Below, piece by piece: positions 16,848 through 25,013 of a stretch of 50,697 nucleotides of DNA. This DNA is from Lachnospiraceae bacterium (GTDB lineage: Bacteria; Bacillota; Clostridia; Lachnospirales; Lachnospiraceae), in contig CAJTAL010000030.1 of the NCBI GenBank assembly GCA_910574285.1, positions 1 to 50,697 of the forward strand. Reading direction: 5' to 3'. Numbering within the stretch: the first letter of the stretch is position 1; each line of letters begins with the position of its first letter. The position numbers were made by a program, and so were the translations under genes. The notes beneath the pieces are model-generated. The model was not told where the DNA came from. It did not search any database and saw nothing but the letters and a program-made list of their open reading frames with translations.

Positions 16848-16887
16848 CATATCCTCCAATATTACACAAAGTCGTTTTATCTATCGG

Positions 16888-18609
16888 TTATACAAGCCTC
16901 TTCACTGCCTCTGTCAGATTCTGTAGCCTATCTTCTGCTTCCTCTTTACTTTCTCCTTTTACGCCAATATAGAATTTAATCTTAGGCTCTGTACCAGACG
17001 GACGTACACAGCACCAAGCACCTTTTTCCAATTCGAAATACAACACATTAGACTTCGGAAGTCCTGTGCCGGTCTTTTCGCCCCTTACCATATCAAGCTT
17101 CACATCTTCCCTGTAATCCCGGAACTGTACCACTTTTAACCCGCCAACGCTCTTTGGGACATGTGCGCGGATATTTTCCATCATTTCCGCAATCTGCCTC
17201 GCCCCGTTCTGTCCTTTCAGAGTCACTGTACACAAATTCTCCTGATAATATCCATAGGTCTCAAACAGTTCCTGCATCTTATCACACAGGGTCATTCCCT
17301 GGCTCTTCCAGTATGCCGCCGCCTCACAGAGCGCCATCACTGCCACAACCGCATCCTTATCACGGGCATGAGTACCGACAAGACACCCATAACTCTCTTC
17401 ATAGCCGAATACATATTCATGCTCCTGATTCTGCTCGAAGAATTTGATCTGTTCTCCGATATACTTGAATCCCGTCAGGGTCTCAATCAATTCCACCTGA
17501 TAAGCCTGTGTGATTTCTCTTGCCATCTTTCCGGATACGATTGTTGTGACGACAGCCCCGTTCTCCGGGAGCGTCCCCAGCGCCTTTCTCCGGGCAAGCT
17601 GGTACTCCAGAATCAGCATCCCAGACATATTCCCCGTAAAGCTTTCGTATTCTCCTGTCGCCGTATCCTTCGCATATACGCCCAGACGGTCTGCATCCGG
17701 GTCTGTCGCCAGCACGATGTCCGCGTCTACTTCCTTCGCAAGCTTTAATGCCAGGGCAAACGCATCCTTATCCTCCGGGTTCGGATAAGAAACGGTGGGG
17801 AAATTACCGTCCGGCAGTTCCTGCTCCTTTACCACATACACATTGGCAAATCCCAGCTCACGAAGCACTCTCCTGACCGGAAGATTCCCTGTCCCATGAA
17901 GCGGCGTATAGACAATCCTCAGATTCTCCGCCTCTTTCTTAATAATCTCAGGATGAAGGACCAGCTTTTTCAGCGCTTCCATGTATTTATCATCCATCTC
18001 TTCCCCGATCACCTGATAAAGACCGGCTTTTTCAGCCTCCCTCCGTGATGTTGTCCTCACCTGTGCATAATCTGTGATCGCATTGACCTCGCCTATAATT
18101 TCCTTATCCTTTGGAGACGTAATCTGCGCGCCGTCTTCCCAGTATACCTTATAGCCATTGTATTCCGGCGGGTTATGACTGGCCGTCACTACGATTCCTG
18201 CGGTACATCCAAGCTCCCGCAAGGCGAACGACAGCATAGGCGTGGGACGCAGAGACGGGAAAATATATGCCCTGATTCCATTTGCCGCAAGGCAGAGAGC
18301 CGCTTCCTTCGCAAATTCCGGGGACATATTCCGAGAATCATAGGCAATCGCCACTCCCTTTTCCTGCGCTTTCTCTTTCATAATAAAGTTTGCCAGTCCC
18401 TGTGTTGCTTTTCGCACCGTATAGATATTCATCCGGTTCGTACCTGCCCCGATAATCCCCCGAAGCCCTCCTGTCCCAAATTCAAGATCTCTGTAAAACC
18501 GTTCCTCTATCTCTTTCTCATCCCCTGCGATACTTCGCAGTTCTTCCTTTGTCTGTTCGTCAAAATAAGAATCTGTAAGCCAGAACTTATATATCTTCCT
18601 CGCGTTCAT
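16888..18609 (-). CDS. Phosphoglucomutase/phosphomannomutase
   Basis: A 573-residue alpha-D-phosphohexomutase that interconverts hexose-1- and hexose-6-phosphate. The phosphoserine loop is TASHNPPEYNGYK, the metal loop is DPDADRLG, the sugar-binding loop is GYEESYG, and the phosphate-binding C-terminal loop is RPSGTEPKIKFY. Length matches the PgcA/ManB long group. The start ATG follows GGAGGAGC. Its first bases overlap (ATGA) a TGA that closes an open frame continuing from the broken SGNH esterase gene, which suggests former translational coupling. Confidence 0.9.
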   Translation of the reverse strand: MNARKIYKFWLTDSYFDEQTKEELRSIAGDEKEIEERFYRDLEFGTGGLRGIIGAGTNRMNIYTVRKATQGLANFIMKEKAQEKGVAIAYDSRNMSPEFAKEAALCLAANGIRAYIFPSLRPTPMLSFALRELGCTAGIVVTASHNPPEYNGYKVYWEDGAQITSPKDKEIIGEVNAITDYAQVRTTSRREAEKAGLYQVIGEEMDDKYMEALKKLVLHPEIIKKEAENLRIVYTPLHGTGNLPVRRVLRELGFANVYVVKEQELPDGNFPTVSYPNPEDKDAFALALKLAKEVDADIVLATDPDADRLGVYAKDTATGEYESFTGNMSGMLILEYQLARRKALGTLPENGAVVTTIVSGKMAREITQAYQVELIETLTGFKYIGEQIKFFEQNQEHEYVFGYEESYGCLVGTHARDKDAVVAVMALCEAAAYWKSQGMTLCDKMQELFETYGYYQENLCTVTLKGQNGARQIAEMMENIRAHVPKSVGGLKVVQFRDYREDVKLDMVRGEKTGTGLPKSNVLYFELEKGAWCCVRPSGTEPKIKFYIGVKGESKEEAEDRLQNLTEAVKRLV

Positions 18610-18722
18610 TTCTTAATAGCTCCTCCTTCTTTCAGCGCTCCGTCTTTGAATTTCCTATAACCTCTCTTCGCCGTCTTCAATACAACAGTCAGCTTCTGAC
18701 CCCCCACCACCCCGCATATCCG

Positions 18723-19819
18723 TCATGCAAGAATCAACGACATCAGATAAAACGGCGTAGCCTCCTCTGTCTTATCGTCAAATATTTCGATCTCAATGCG
18801 GTGTTTTTTCCACTCTCCATGATGCAGTGCCGGAATTAGCTGCGCAGAATCTCCCCAGTCTGCCTCAAAATTTCCATCCAGTATACGGGCGTGACTTCTA
18901 TCGTCGTCAAGTATCAGCTTCGCCCGCAGCGCCGGCCTCGCGATCGTCTGCCGGAACTGTACCCCGATGCATGACGCCTCTTCCTCAAACACAATCCTGT
19001 CCCCCGGCCTGCTGCCAATCCATCCGTTCTTAAAAATATCCAGATGTCCCGTTTCTCTTCCGTATCAATCCGGAATCCGGAAAGTTCCGGCAGAACTTCC
19101 CTCGCCGTAAGCCTTCTGGCGTGTTCATATGCATTAGCCGTCATAGGCTTCGGCAGCCAGCCCTCCTCTTTGCACTCATGCATTCCTGCCTTTACTTCAC
19201 GAAGAAATGAGATAATCTCACCGGCTACCAGTTCATGTCCTTTATCATTAGGGTGCAGTCCGTCCTGTGTCAGTTCCTCTTCCTAATACGCCCCTTCCCT
19301 CATCCTCCGGTACAGCGTATCCTTTATACTGATATGAGGGATATGATACCAGTCCCCCACCTCATTATGACATTCCTGAACATTGATTCCCGAATCATAA
19401 TATACATTATTTAAAATCATTACCGCCGGTTTGGACTGACAGCTCAGAAGCCTTCGAATCACGCCCTCATAAGTCTCCTGGAAGAACACATCCTCCCCCT
19501 CTTTGTCATTGACGCTGAAATCCACCACAACCACATCCGGCTGATACATCAGAAGATCCTGCCATATTCTGGAAACTCCAAAGTGAGACGTTGTTCCCCC
19601 GATTCCTCCGTTCACATAAGAAAATTCTGCCTGCGGAAAAGTATCTTTCCACCACTGAAACACACGGTAAGAGAATGCCTTCTCATGCTCTGTCGCCAGG
19701 CATCCCTGTGTAATAGATCCTCCGAAGAATCCTATCGTCAGTTTTTCTCCCTTCTCGGCTCTGCACATACAATTTTTTAATCTTGTCAAATCAACCTGTC
19801 CCCTTCTTTTTATTCCCAT
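18723..19819 (-). pseudogene. SGNH/GDSL esterase with nonsense and frameshift lesions
   Basis: The N-terminal part (19283-19819, 178 residues) has the SGNH blocks FFGGSITQG, GGIGGTTS and FSVNDKEG. A TAG at 19283 follows GAY and the same frame continues with EEELTQDGLHPNDKGHELVA, the block V region with the catalytic Asp and His. Near 19045 one base appears lost, shifting RIDTEEK into the frame TGHLDIFKNGWIGSRPGDRI and the C-terminal beta-sandwich ending MSLILA. After the TGA at 18723 the frame stays open for 38 more codons to a TGA overlapping the next start, so the native end may be further on. A second, intact SGNH gene lies upstream. Confidence 0.7.
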
Positions 19820-19822
19820 TCT

Positions 19823-20869
19823 TTACTTCCATCCTTCAATATTCAGATTCTCAATATATGCCGAAAGTTCATCCGCCATCTCTTCCGCTTCCGGTATCCG
19901 CAGATGTCCCGGAGTCCCTTCCCCATTCCTTCTAAAAAGATACTGTTTGATTCTCTCGTCCTTTAACTCTTCCACCACCTGACCGATTGCCTGATCCCAT
20001 GCCTTATCATGGTGCAAAAGTGTTGTGCAGCAGATAATACGTGCAGACGGATAGGTTTTTCTGATATTCTCCAGAAATTCTTTGTAATGCCGGCGCCATT
20101 TCTCCGCCATTCCTCCATGTAAATCCTCTTTCATATAATCTTTAGGATTGCTGTCATTCTGCCCGAACGCAACGATTACAAGCTGAGGAATATATGTCCG
20201 AAAGTCCCAGTCCAATACCTTTCCAAACTCCGGGCTGTAGCGGATCTTATCCCATACCGTCTCCATCCCTATGTAATCCGGAGCATGAAACCACCCTGTA
20301 CCATCCATAAGCGCGATGCCTCCCTGGGCAATATCATGAATCTGTGCATTTAATCTCCTTGCCGTCATCCATGCATAAGAATACCAACTGTTGGAATATT
20401 CCCCGTTATGCTCCGGGTCTTCACATCCGATGTAATCCACAGCTTCCGCCGCCTCTCCTGCAGATACAGAATCTCCGTACACCTCGATTCTTCTCTCCGG
20501 TTTCTTAGGCGGTTCAAGGAGCACGGCGCCGTCTTCCATCTCTATTCCAAGAAGCTTCACCTCATGGCAGGCATCCTGCCTTTTAAAAATAAGCGCCTCA
20601 TGCTCTTTTGTCTCTGATTGTCCGGCCCTAATCTCCAGAATTCCCCTCCCGTCTTTCGGAAGAAGCAGGGACGTCTGCTTTCCATCCAGAATACATCCCA
20701 GATAATTATCCCAGTATGCCCGGTGATTCTCTACATGGAGCTTCAGCCGATGCCCTGTAAAACGCAGATTCACTCCTGTACATGGATAGATAAAAACCGG
20801 ACATTCCTTTTCGCTCCAGTCAATTCTTCCGCTGTAGGATAACCTTACATCATTCATCTTGATCCACAT
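19823..20869 (-). CDS. CE2-like SGNH carbohydrate esterase
   Basis: A 348-residue protein with an N-terminal jelly-roll domain (about residues 1-125) and a C-terminal SGNH esterase domain. The nucleophile motif is VYGDSVSAGE, block III is VIVAFGQNDSN and the terminal His is in TPGHLRIPEA. This order is that of carbohydrate esterase family 2 (acetyl-glycan deacetylases). No signal peptide is seen, so it probably removes acyl groups from imported oligosaccharides. The start at 20869 (MWIKMNDV) is chosen because the longer frame overlaps the upstream gene. The gap to the next gene is 3 bases. Confidence 0.8.
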   Translation of the reverse strand: MWIKMNDVRLSYSGRIDWSEKECPVFIYPCTGVNLRFTGHRLKLHVENHRAYWDNYLGCILDGKQTSLLLPKDGRGILEIRAGQSETKEHEALIFKRQDACHEVKLLGIEMEDGAVLLEPPKKPERRIEVYGDSVSAGEAAEAVDYIGCEDPEHNGEYSNSWYSYAWMTARRLNAQIHDIAQGGIALMDGTGWFHAPDYIGMETVWDKIRYSPEFGKVLDWDFRTYIPQLVIVAFGQNDSNPKDYMKEDLHGGMAEKWRRHYKEFLENIRKTYPSARIICCTTLLHHDKAWDQAIGQVVEELKDERIKQYLFRRNGEGTPGHLRIPEAEEMADELSAYIENLNIEGWK

Positions 20870-20928
20870 AATCTTCCCTCTCTCTCGTGAATTAACGAAA
20901 TTCCTGTCAGCAAAACAGGAAGCCTTTT

Positions 20929-21540
20929 TTAAGTATTGGCAAATTTGGCAAATATCACAGTCAGACAAAGGCTGTTGACCCATATAATCAACGCAAATCC
21001 TATAATACAGAAGATCGGCATCGCCGCCATTACCACAAACACTCCCGATGCAGCACAGAGAACCGGAATACTGTTAAGCGCCGTCATAATAATTGTAACC
21101 GGAAGATTACAAAAAGCAAGATACAATGCATTGACAAACGTATTTTTTATACCGTTTTTGAACCTTGCCTGCAAAGGAAATACGTAAGTAAATGCAAATG
21201 CCCACAAAACCACAAGACACCCGATGGCAAGATTCAATACCTTTGGAAGATTCTTTCCATATAGAATATCAAATAACAAAATACCGCCTGTGCATAGAAA
21301 AATCATCCACGGCTTCGTACTATCCTTCCATTCCTCCCGAAATGCCTGCATATATTCTCTTGACGCATACCGGCTTTCTTTCCTGATACGCCTTAGGGAA
21401 ACCCGATACATAGCCGTAAGCGACGCACCGATCGTGACAACCGGCAAAGACGTAACCACAAACAAGACATTCAGTATCATCCAGTCGCCAAGCCCGCCCA
21501 TAAACTCAAAAAAGGGATGATCAATTGATAATTTCTTCAC
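20929..21540 (-). CDS. YesL family membrane protein (DUF624)
   Basis: A 203-residue membrane protein with about five spans. It begins with the typical FFEFMGGLGDWMILNVLF motif and continues with TSLPVVTIGASLTAMY, the conserved YesL signature. Members lie in plant- and mucin-glycan utilisation operons of Firmicutes, but their role is unknown. It is the first gene of the carbohydrate operon, behind a sigma-A promoter and LacI-type operator (21708-21758). The leader is about 180 bases long. Confidence 0.85.
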   Translation of the reverse strand: MKKLSIDHPFFEFMGGLGDWMILNVLFVVTSLPVVTIGASLTAMYRVSLRRIRKESRYASREYMQAFREEWKDSTKPWMIFLCTGGILLFDILYGKNLPKVLNLAIGCLVVLWAFAFTYVFPLQARFKNGIKNTFVNALYLAFCNLPVTIIMTALNSIPVLCAASGVFVVMAAMPIFCIIGFALIIWVNSLCLTVIFAKFANT

Positions 21541-21587
21541 TCTTCACACCTCTCATTGCTTTTGTTTTATTTTAAGGCTTTAAGACC

Positions 21588-21690
21588 TTAATATCTTTTT
21601 CGCTTTCCCTTCTCCCGCGATATCTTGAGGACATCATATCCCAATGCCTCTGCCGTCTTGATAACAGAGTCTCTCCTTCCTAATGAGTTC
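21588..21690 (-). pseudogene. Possible coding remnant in the yesL leader
   Basis: Between the operator and yesL, one minus-strand frame reads TTSNSLGRRDSVIKTAEALGYD and ends KISREKGKRKRY before TAA. The SNSL...RDSVIKTAEALGY portion resembles the end of a LacI-type helix-turn-helix region. It has no start codon and no ribosome binding site. It may be a relic of a regulator or chance. The rest of the 440-base stretch 21541-21982 holds the promoter, an AT-rich tract and a terminator. Confidence 0.25.
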
Positions 21691-21707
21691 GAAGTTGTTT
21701 ACTTTTA

Positions 21708-21758
21708 TTAATCTATTTAGATTAATTTAATTATATTCTAGTTAATATATTTAGTCAA
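21708..21758 (-). promoter_or_regulatory. Carbohydrate operon promoter with LacI-type operator
   Basis: On the minus strand, TTGACT (21753-21758), a 17-base spacer and TATAAT (21730-21735) form a strong sigma-A promoter. Four bases downstream lies a perfect 8-2-8 palindrome, TTAATCTA-TT-TAGATTAA (21708-21725), which would cover the transcription start. A near copy occurs at the same place in the promoter of the LacI gene. This supports direct repression of the operon by that regulator. Confidence 0.7.
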
Positions 21759-21907
21759 CATATTATGCTTATATAATTTATTTTTGCCTTATTTTACAAA
21801 ATTCAACTCTGCTTTTTGTGTATATTAACCATAAATTCAAATTTATATATGTATTTTTAAACCATATCTTAGATTAATAAATGTTTTATATATTAATTAT
21901 CAGATAC

Positions 21908-21944
21908 AAAAAAGGTTAATCCACCCAAGGTAGACTAACCTTTT
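21908..21944 (-). terminator. Intrinsic terminator after the NAD(P)-binding gene
   Basis: AAAGGTTA (21911-21918) pairs with TAACCTTT (21936-21943), with ACC/GGT pairing inside and A/T runs on both sides. It lies about 40 bases after the stop at 21983 on the minus strand. Confidence 0.7.
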
Positions 21945-21982
21945 AGACAAAATCATCTTACATACAGATTGTTAAACCCGCT

Positions 21983-22612
21983 CTATTTCTGAACCACGCT
22001 GATCCGCTCCTTTATATGCCCTCCTTCCATGATTTCATCCACCATGGCAACAGCGTAATCCGCATAACTGATGACACTCTCACCCTTTTCATTCAGCGTC
22101 AGTTCCTCACCGCCAAGGATATAGTTACCGCTGCGTCCGCCTTCCGCCTGGAAATCTCCGGCAGGGCTTATGTAAGTCCACTTAACATCATCTCTCTGCC
22201 GGAGCTCGGAAAGTGCCTTTGCCATTGCCGCTGCAAGCGGTTCGAACATGTCCGGAAAATCCGGGCCGTCCGCAACACAAACCGTATGTTCCGGATTCAC
22301 ATACAGGCTCCCTGCACCGCCGACTACCAGCAGACGGGTATCTGTACCGGACAGCGCGTCACACAAAACTTTTAAGGATGAACTATGCAGCGGAAGCGTA
22401 TCCTCCGTCCATGCACCAAACGCGTCGACAACCACATCAAAACCTTTCAGATCATTTGCCGTAATATCCAGTACATCCCTGCTTATTGACTGAGACGCCG
22501 CCGATCTGTTCTCTCCCCGGACGATTGCAGTTACGTCAAGCCCCCGCTGCAACGCCTCTTTTGTAATCAATTGTCCTGCTTTACCATTTGCACACACTAC
22601 TGCGATCTTCAT
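21983..22612 (-). CDS. NAD(P)-binding oxidoreductase (NmrA/atypical SDR)
   Basis: A 209-residue Rossmann-fold protein with the nucleotide motif VVCANGKAGQLI near the N-terminus, and GGAGSLYVNP and WTYISPAGDF further on. These are typical of the NAD(P)H-binding (NAD_binding_10) group of stand-alone reductases. The substrate is unknown. The start follows GGAGG. It is divided from the Rrf2-type regulator by 163 bases containing a TTGTAAT-N7-ATTACAA palindrome, so that regulator probably controls it. Confidence 0.8.
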   Translation of the reverse strand: MKIAVVCANGKAGQLITKEALQRGLDVTAIVRGENRSAASQSISRDVLDITANDLKGFDVVVDAFGAWTEDTLPLHSSSLKVLCDALSGTDTRLLVVGGAGSLYVNPEHTVCVADGPDFPDMFEPLAAAMAKALSELRQRDDVKWTYISPAGDFQAEGGRSGNYILGGEELTLNEKGESVISYADYAVAMVDEIMEGGHIKERISVVQK

Positions 22613-22648
22613 AATGAAATCCTCCGTCTTTTATGTTTTATGGTTTTA

Positions 22649-22669
22649 TTGTAATCATATTTATTACAA
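22649..22669. promoter_or_regulatory. Palindrome TTGTAAT-N7-ATTACAA
   Basis: A perfect 7-7-7 inverted repeat lies 37 bases before the oxidoreductase start. A partial copy (TTGTTGTAATGTCAATAGTT) follows at about 22689-22708. It is a likely operator for the neighbouring Rrf2-family regulator or a similar repressor. Confidence 0.5.
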
Positions 22670-22775
22670 CTAGTTATTGCCACGCTTTTGTTGTAATGTC
22701 AATAGTTACATTGAAAATTTCCAAAAAAAATTTGAGGCTTTGAAAATCACCTCAAAACCCCAAAATACCATCATC

Positions 22776-23204
22776 TCAGATCAGCTTCCTTGTATCCCGC
22801 ATAACGTCTTCCAAAGTAATAGAAGATAGTTCAGCTTCCATGGCTTTTTGTACCCGCATCAGCTTATCATCCAATACTACATGAATATTCCTTCCCACCG
22901 GACATTCTGCATTCGGATTCTCATGAAAGTGAAATAACTCTCCTTTTTCAATACATTCAACCGCATTATAGATATCAAGGAAGGAGATCTCACCTAAAGG
23001 CTTCGGAATAGAAGCGCCGCCGGAACCTCTGGCCACCTCCACAAGTCCCGCCGCTTTCAATTGCCCCAGTATCTTGCGTACGATTACCGGATTTACATTC
23101 GTACTGCCTGCCAGAAATTCACTGGTCACCTTATAATCGTCCTTAAATACATCTATACAGGCAAATATATGAACTGCCAGAGTAAACCTGCTTGAAATCT
23201 GCAT
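22776..23204 (-). CDS. Rrf2 family transcriptional regulator
   Basis: A 142-residue regulator with an N-terminal winged helix: RFTLAVHIFACI, the recognition segment TNVNPVIVRKILGQLKAAGL and the wing VEVARGSGGASI. It has only one Cys (in NAECPVGRN), so it lacks the three-Cys iron-sulfur site of IscR and NsrR. It is closer to the YwnA-like group, which often sits beside a NAD(P)-binding oxidoreductase gene, as here. It is 19 bases after the LacI gene and could be co-transcribed with it. Confidence 0.85.
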   Translation of the reverse strand: MQISSRFTLAVHIFACIDVFKDDYKVTSEFLAGSTNVNPVIVRKILGQLKAAGLVEVARGSGGASIPKPLGEISFLDIYNAVECIEKGELFHFHENPNAECPVGRNIHVVLDDKLMRVQKAMEAELSSITLEDVMRDTRKLI

Positions 23205-23223
23205 TGAAGATACCTCTCTTTCA

Positions 23224-24243
23224 TCATATATTACGTTTTTTTACCGTTTTCTTCCAGACTATATTTCCGGTCACAATCTGAACCCCTTCGATATATCTCT
23301 GATGCTTTATTTTCTTTATCAGAGATTCGACACATGCTTCCGCCATCCGTTCCATATTAACGCTGTAGGATGTAATTCTGTCCTCTTCCATTCCTCTGCC
23401 TACCGGAAGAAAGTCGTCAAACCCGACAACGGATATATCTTCCGGGACATCATACCCCCTCTCTTCCAAATCCTGAATTACAATCTGAGCCGTATAATCA
23501 CAATTACATACATAGGCTTCCAGATCGCTTCTTCCATACAATATCTTATCTCCGGTTTTTCCATATTTACTTCGATCCGAGATTTCCCATTTACTTTCGA
23601 ACTCTATATGGTTTTCTCTCAGAGCCTTTCGATATCCCCAGAATCGATCCGCAATACTATCTGTCGCTTCTACGTTTCCAACAAAACCGATTTTCTTGTG
23701 CCCATATCTGATAAGATAATCCGTCAGCAGATAGGTTCCGTAATATCCGTCAGAGATTACTGTATCAAGCGCAATGGACGGTTTGTAAGTATCAAGGAAA
23801 AATATCGGCAGTTCTGACTGGCTGACCATCTTTTGGATATAACGCTCATCCATCTGCCCCATAAAAATTAATCCGTCAACTTTTCCGTCCCGCAGAACTT
23901 TGGGAATATTTCCCTCCTGTTCATCTTCTCTTACAAGTAATTCCAAGATACCATAATATTTATTATCATACAATGCCTTTACAACCTTCTCATACAACTG
24001 TCCGTAAAAGGAAAGTGAATATCCATAATATTGCTCCGGAATAATTACTCCGATATTACCCGTCTCCGCAACAGCCGCTTTCCCCGAAGCGCTTGTTGTA
24101 TATCCCATTCTGTCAGCTACCTGTTTAATCCTGATCCTAAGTTCATCGCTCACTCCGGGCTTTCCCGACAAAGCCTTAGAAACCGCGACATTACTTACTC
24201 CGACTTTCGCTGCTATATCCGCTAAAGTTACATCCTTCGCCAT
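23224..24243 (-). CDS. LacI family transcriptional regulator
   Basis: A 339-residue repressor. Its N-terminal helix-turn-helix is VTLADIAAKVGVSNVAVSKA, with hinge and GYTTSASGKAAV following. The periplasmic-binding-like sensor domain covers residues 60-335, with GFVGNVEATDS and SVVGFDDF motifs. The ligand is probably a sugar from the glycan processed by the operon at 13609-21540. The start follows GAGAGG. Its promoter carries a near copy of the operator at the yesL operon, so it probably represses itself and the operon. Confidence 0.9.
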   Translation of the reverse strand: MAKDVTLADIAAKVGVSNVAVSKALSGKPGVSDELRIRIKQVADRMGYTTSASGKAAVAETGNIGVIIPEQYYGYSLSFYGQLYEKVVKALYDNKYYGILELLVREDEQEGNIPKVLRDGKVDGLIFMGQMDERYIQKMVSQSELPIFFLDTYKPSIALDTVISDGYYGTYLLTDYLIRYGHKKIGFVGNVEATDSIADRFWGYRKALRENHIEFESKWEISDRSKYGKTGDKILYGRSDLEAYVCNCDYTAQIVIQDLEERGYDVPEDISVVGFDDFLPVGRGMEEDRITSYSVNMERMAEACVESLIKKIKHQRYIEGVQIVTGNIVWKKTVKKRNI

Positions 24244-24285
24244 ATATTCCTCTCATTCCAATAAACCATATTATATTTATTTAAT

Positions 24286-24342
24286 TTAATCTATCTTGAT
24301 TTAATTAATTTTTATCATACATGAAACTTTTAAACTTGTCAA
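24286..24342 (-). promoter_or_regulatory. LacI gene promoter with autoregulatory operator
   Basis: TTGACA (24337-24342), 17 bases, and TATGAT (24314-24319) on the minus strand form a good promoter. Downstream, plus-strand TTAATCTATCTTGATTTAA (24286-24304) shares the half-site TTAATCTA with the yesL operator and has a weaker second half. The position relative to the -10 box is similar in both promoters. Confidence 0.6.
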
Positions 24343-24360
24343 TGATGCCTCTTAAAAATG

Positions 24361-24454
24361 GAGAATCGAGCAGGGAAGACTTTTCCCTACTCGCCGCGCG
24401 CCCCGTGCGCTGCCTTAGCGGCATACTTCTTCTGCACGGGGCTGCGCATAAAAA
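24361..24454. repeat. 94-bp structured dispersed repeat, copy 2
   Basis: This is the second copy of the block at 12251-12344, with five substitutions. It lies just upstream of the LacI promoter. It is followed by a further hairpin in which GGGCGCC (24455-24461) and GGGCGCC (24484-24490) bracket CTTAT/ATAAG, then a short plus-strand open stretch, MFYISEIMMDEPQEYKNHLR + KET, at about 24514-24585. This stretch, which has no ribosome binding site, could be the end of a lost gene. These items account for the gene-free stretch 24244-24581. Confidence 0.75.
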
Positions 24455-24581
24455 GGGCGCCGCCTCTTATATGGAGATAAGAAGGGCGCCGTCTTTTACA
24501 TGAAGATGAGAAGATGTTTTATATCAGTGAAATTATGATGGATGAACCTCAGGAATATAAGAATCATCTGCGGAAGGAAAC

Positions 24582-25001
24582 CTAACAATCAGAGCTGTAT
24601 GAATTCATCAGATCCGCCAACGTAATTCCGTCAAAATATGAATTAGTAAGCCTGTAAAATTCAGTCCACATCGGCAATGTCCTGCAGCTTTTGACTCTCT
24701 CACACGTATTCGTCTCACAGCTAAGGCAGGCCACCGGCGCAAGATTCCCTTCCGTGAGACGAAGGATATCCCCGACCCGGTATCCTTCAGGCTCTGCCGC
24801 CAGGCGGTAACCGCCTTTTTTTCCCTGAAGTCCTTCAATCATCTTATTCTTTGTTAAGACAGGAAGAATCCGTTCCAGATATTTCAAAGAAATATTCTGT
24901 CTTTGGGCCACTTCTTTCATAGGAATATAGCCTTTTCCATAATTCTCCGCCAGATCGATCATCACCCGGAGCGCATACCTTCCCTTCGTTGAAATCATCA
25001 T
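24582..25001 (-). CDS. Rrf2 family regulator of sulfur genes (CymR/IscR-like)
   Basis: A 139-residue regulator. The N-terminus STKGRYALRVMIDLAENY and recognition segment NISLKYLERILPVL are typical of CymR and IscR. It has a Cys cluster, CLSCETNTCERVKSC, in the region where IscR binds [2Fe-2S], with different spacing. It is the last gene of the metY-cysK operon, 12 bases after cysK. CymR in Firmicutes forms a complex with CysK and represses cysteine synthesis, so the gene order supports the same partnership. A probable operator lies at the metY start site. Confidence 0.85.
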   Translation of the reverse strand: MMISTKGRYALRVMIDLAENYGKGYIPMKEVAQRQNISLKYLERILPVLTKNKMIEGLQGKKGGYRLAAEPEGYRVGDILRLTEGNLAPVACLSCETNTCERVKSCRTLPMWTEFYRLTNSYFDGITLADLMNSYSSDC

Positions 25002-25013
25002 AAAGATTACCTC

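Noticed and set aside
17161-17748. A 195-codon plus-strand frame inside phosphoglucomutase
   Set aside because: It is antisense to a well-conserved enzyme and has no ribosome binding site or family likeness.
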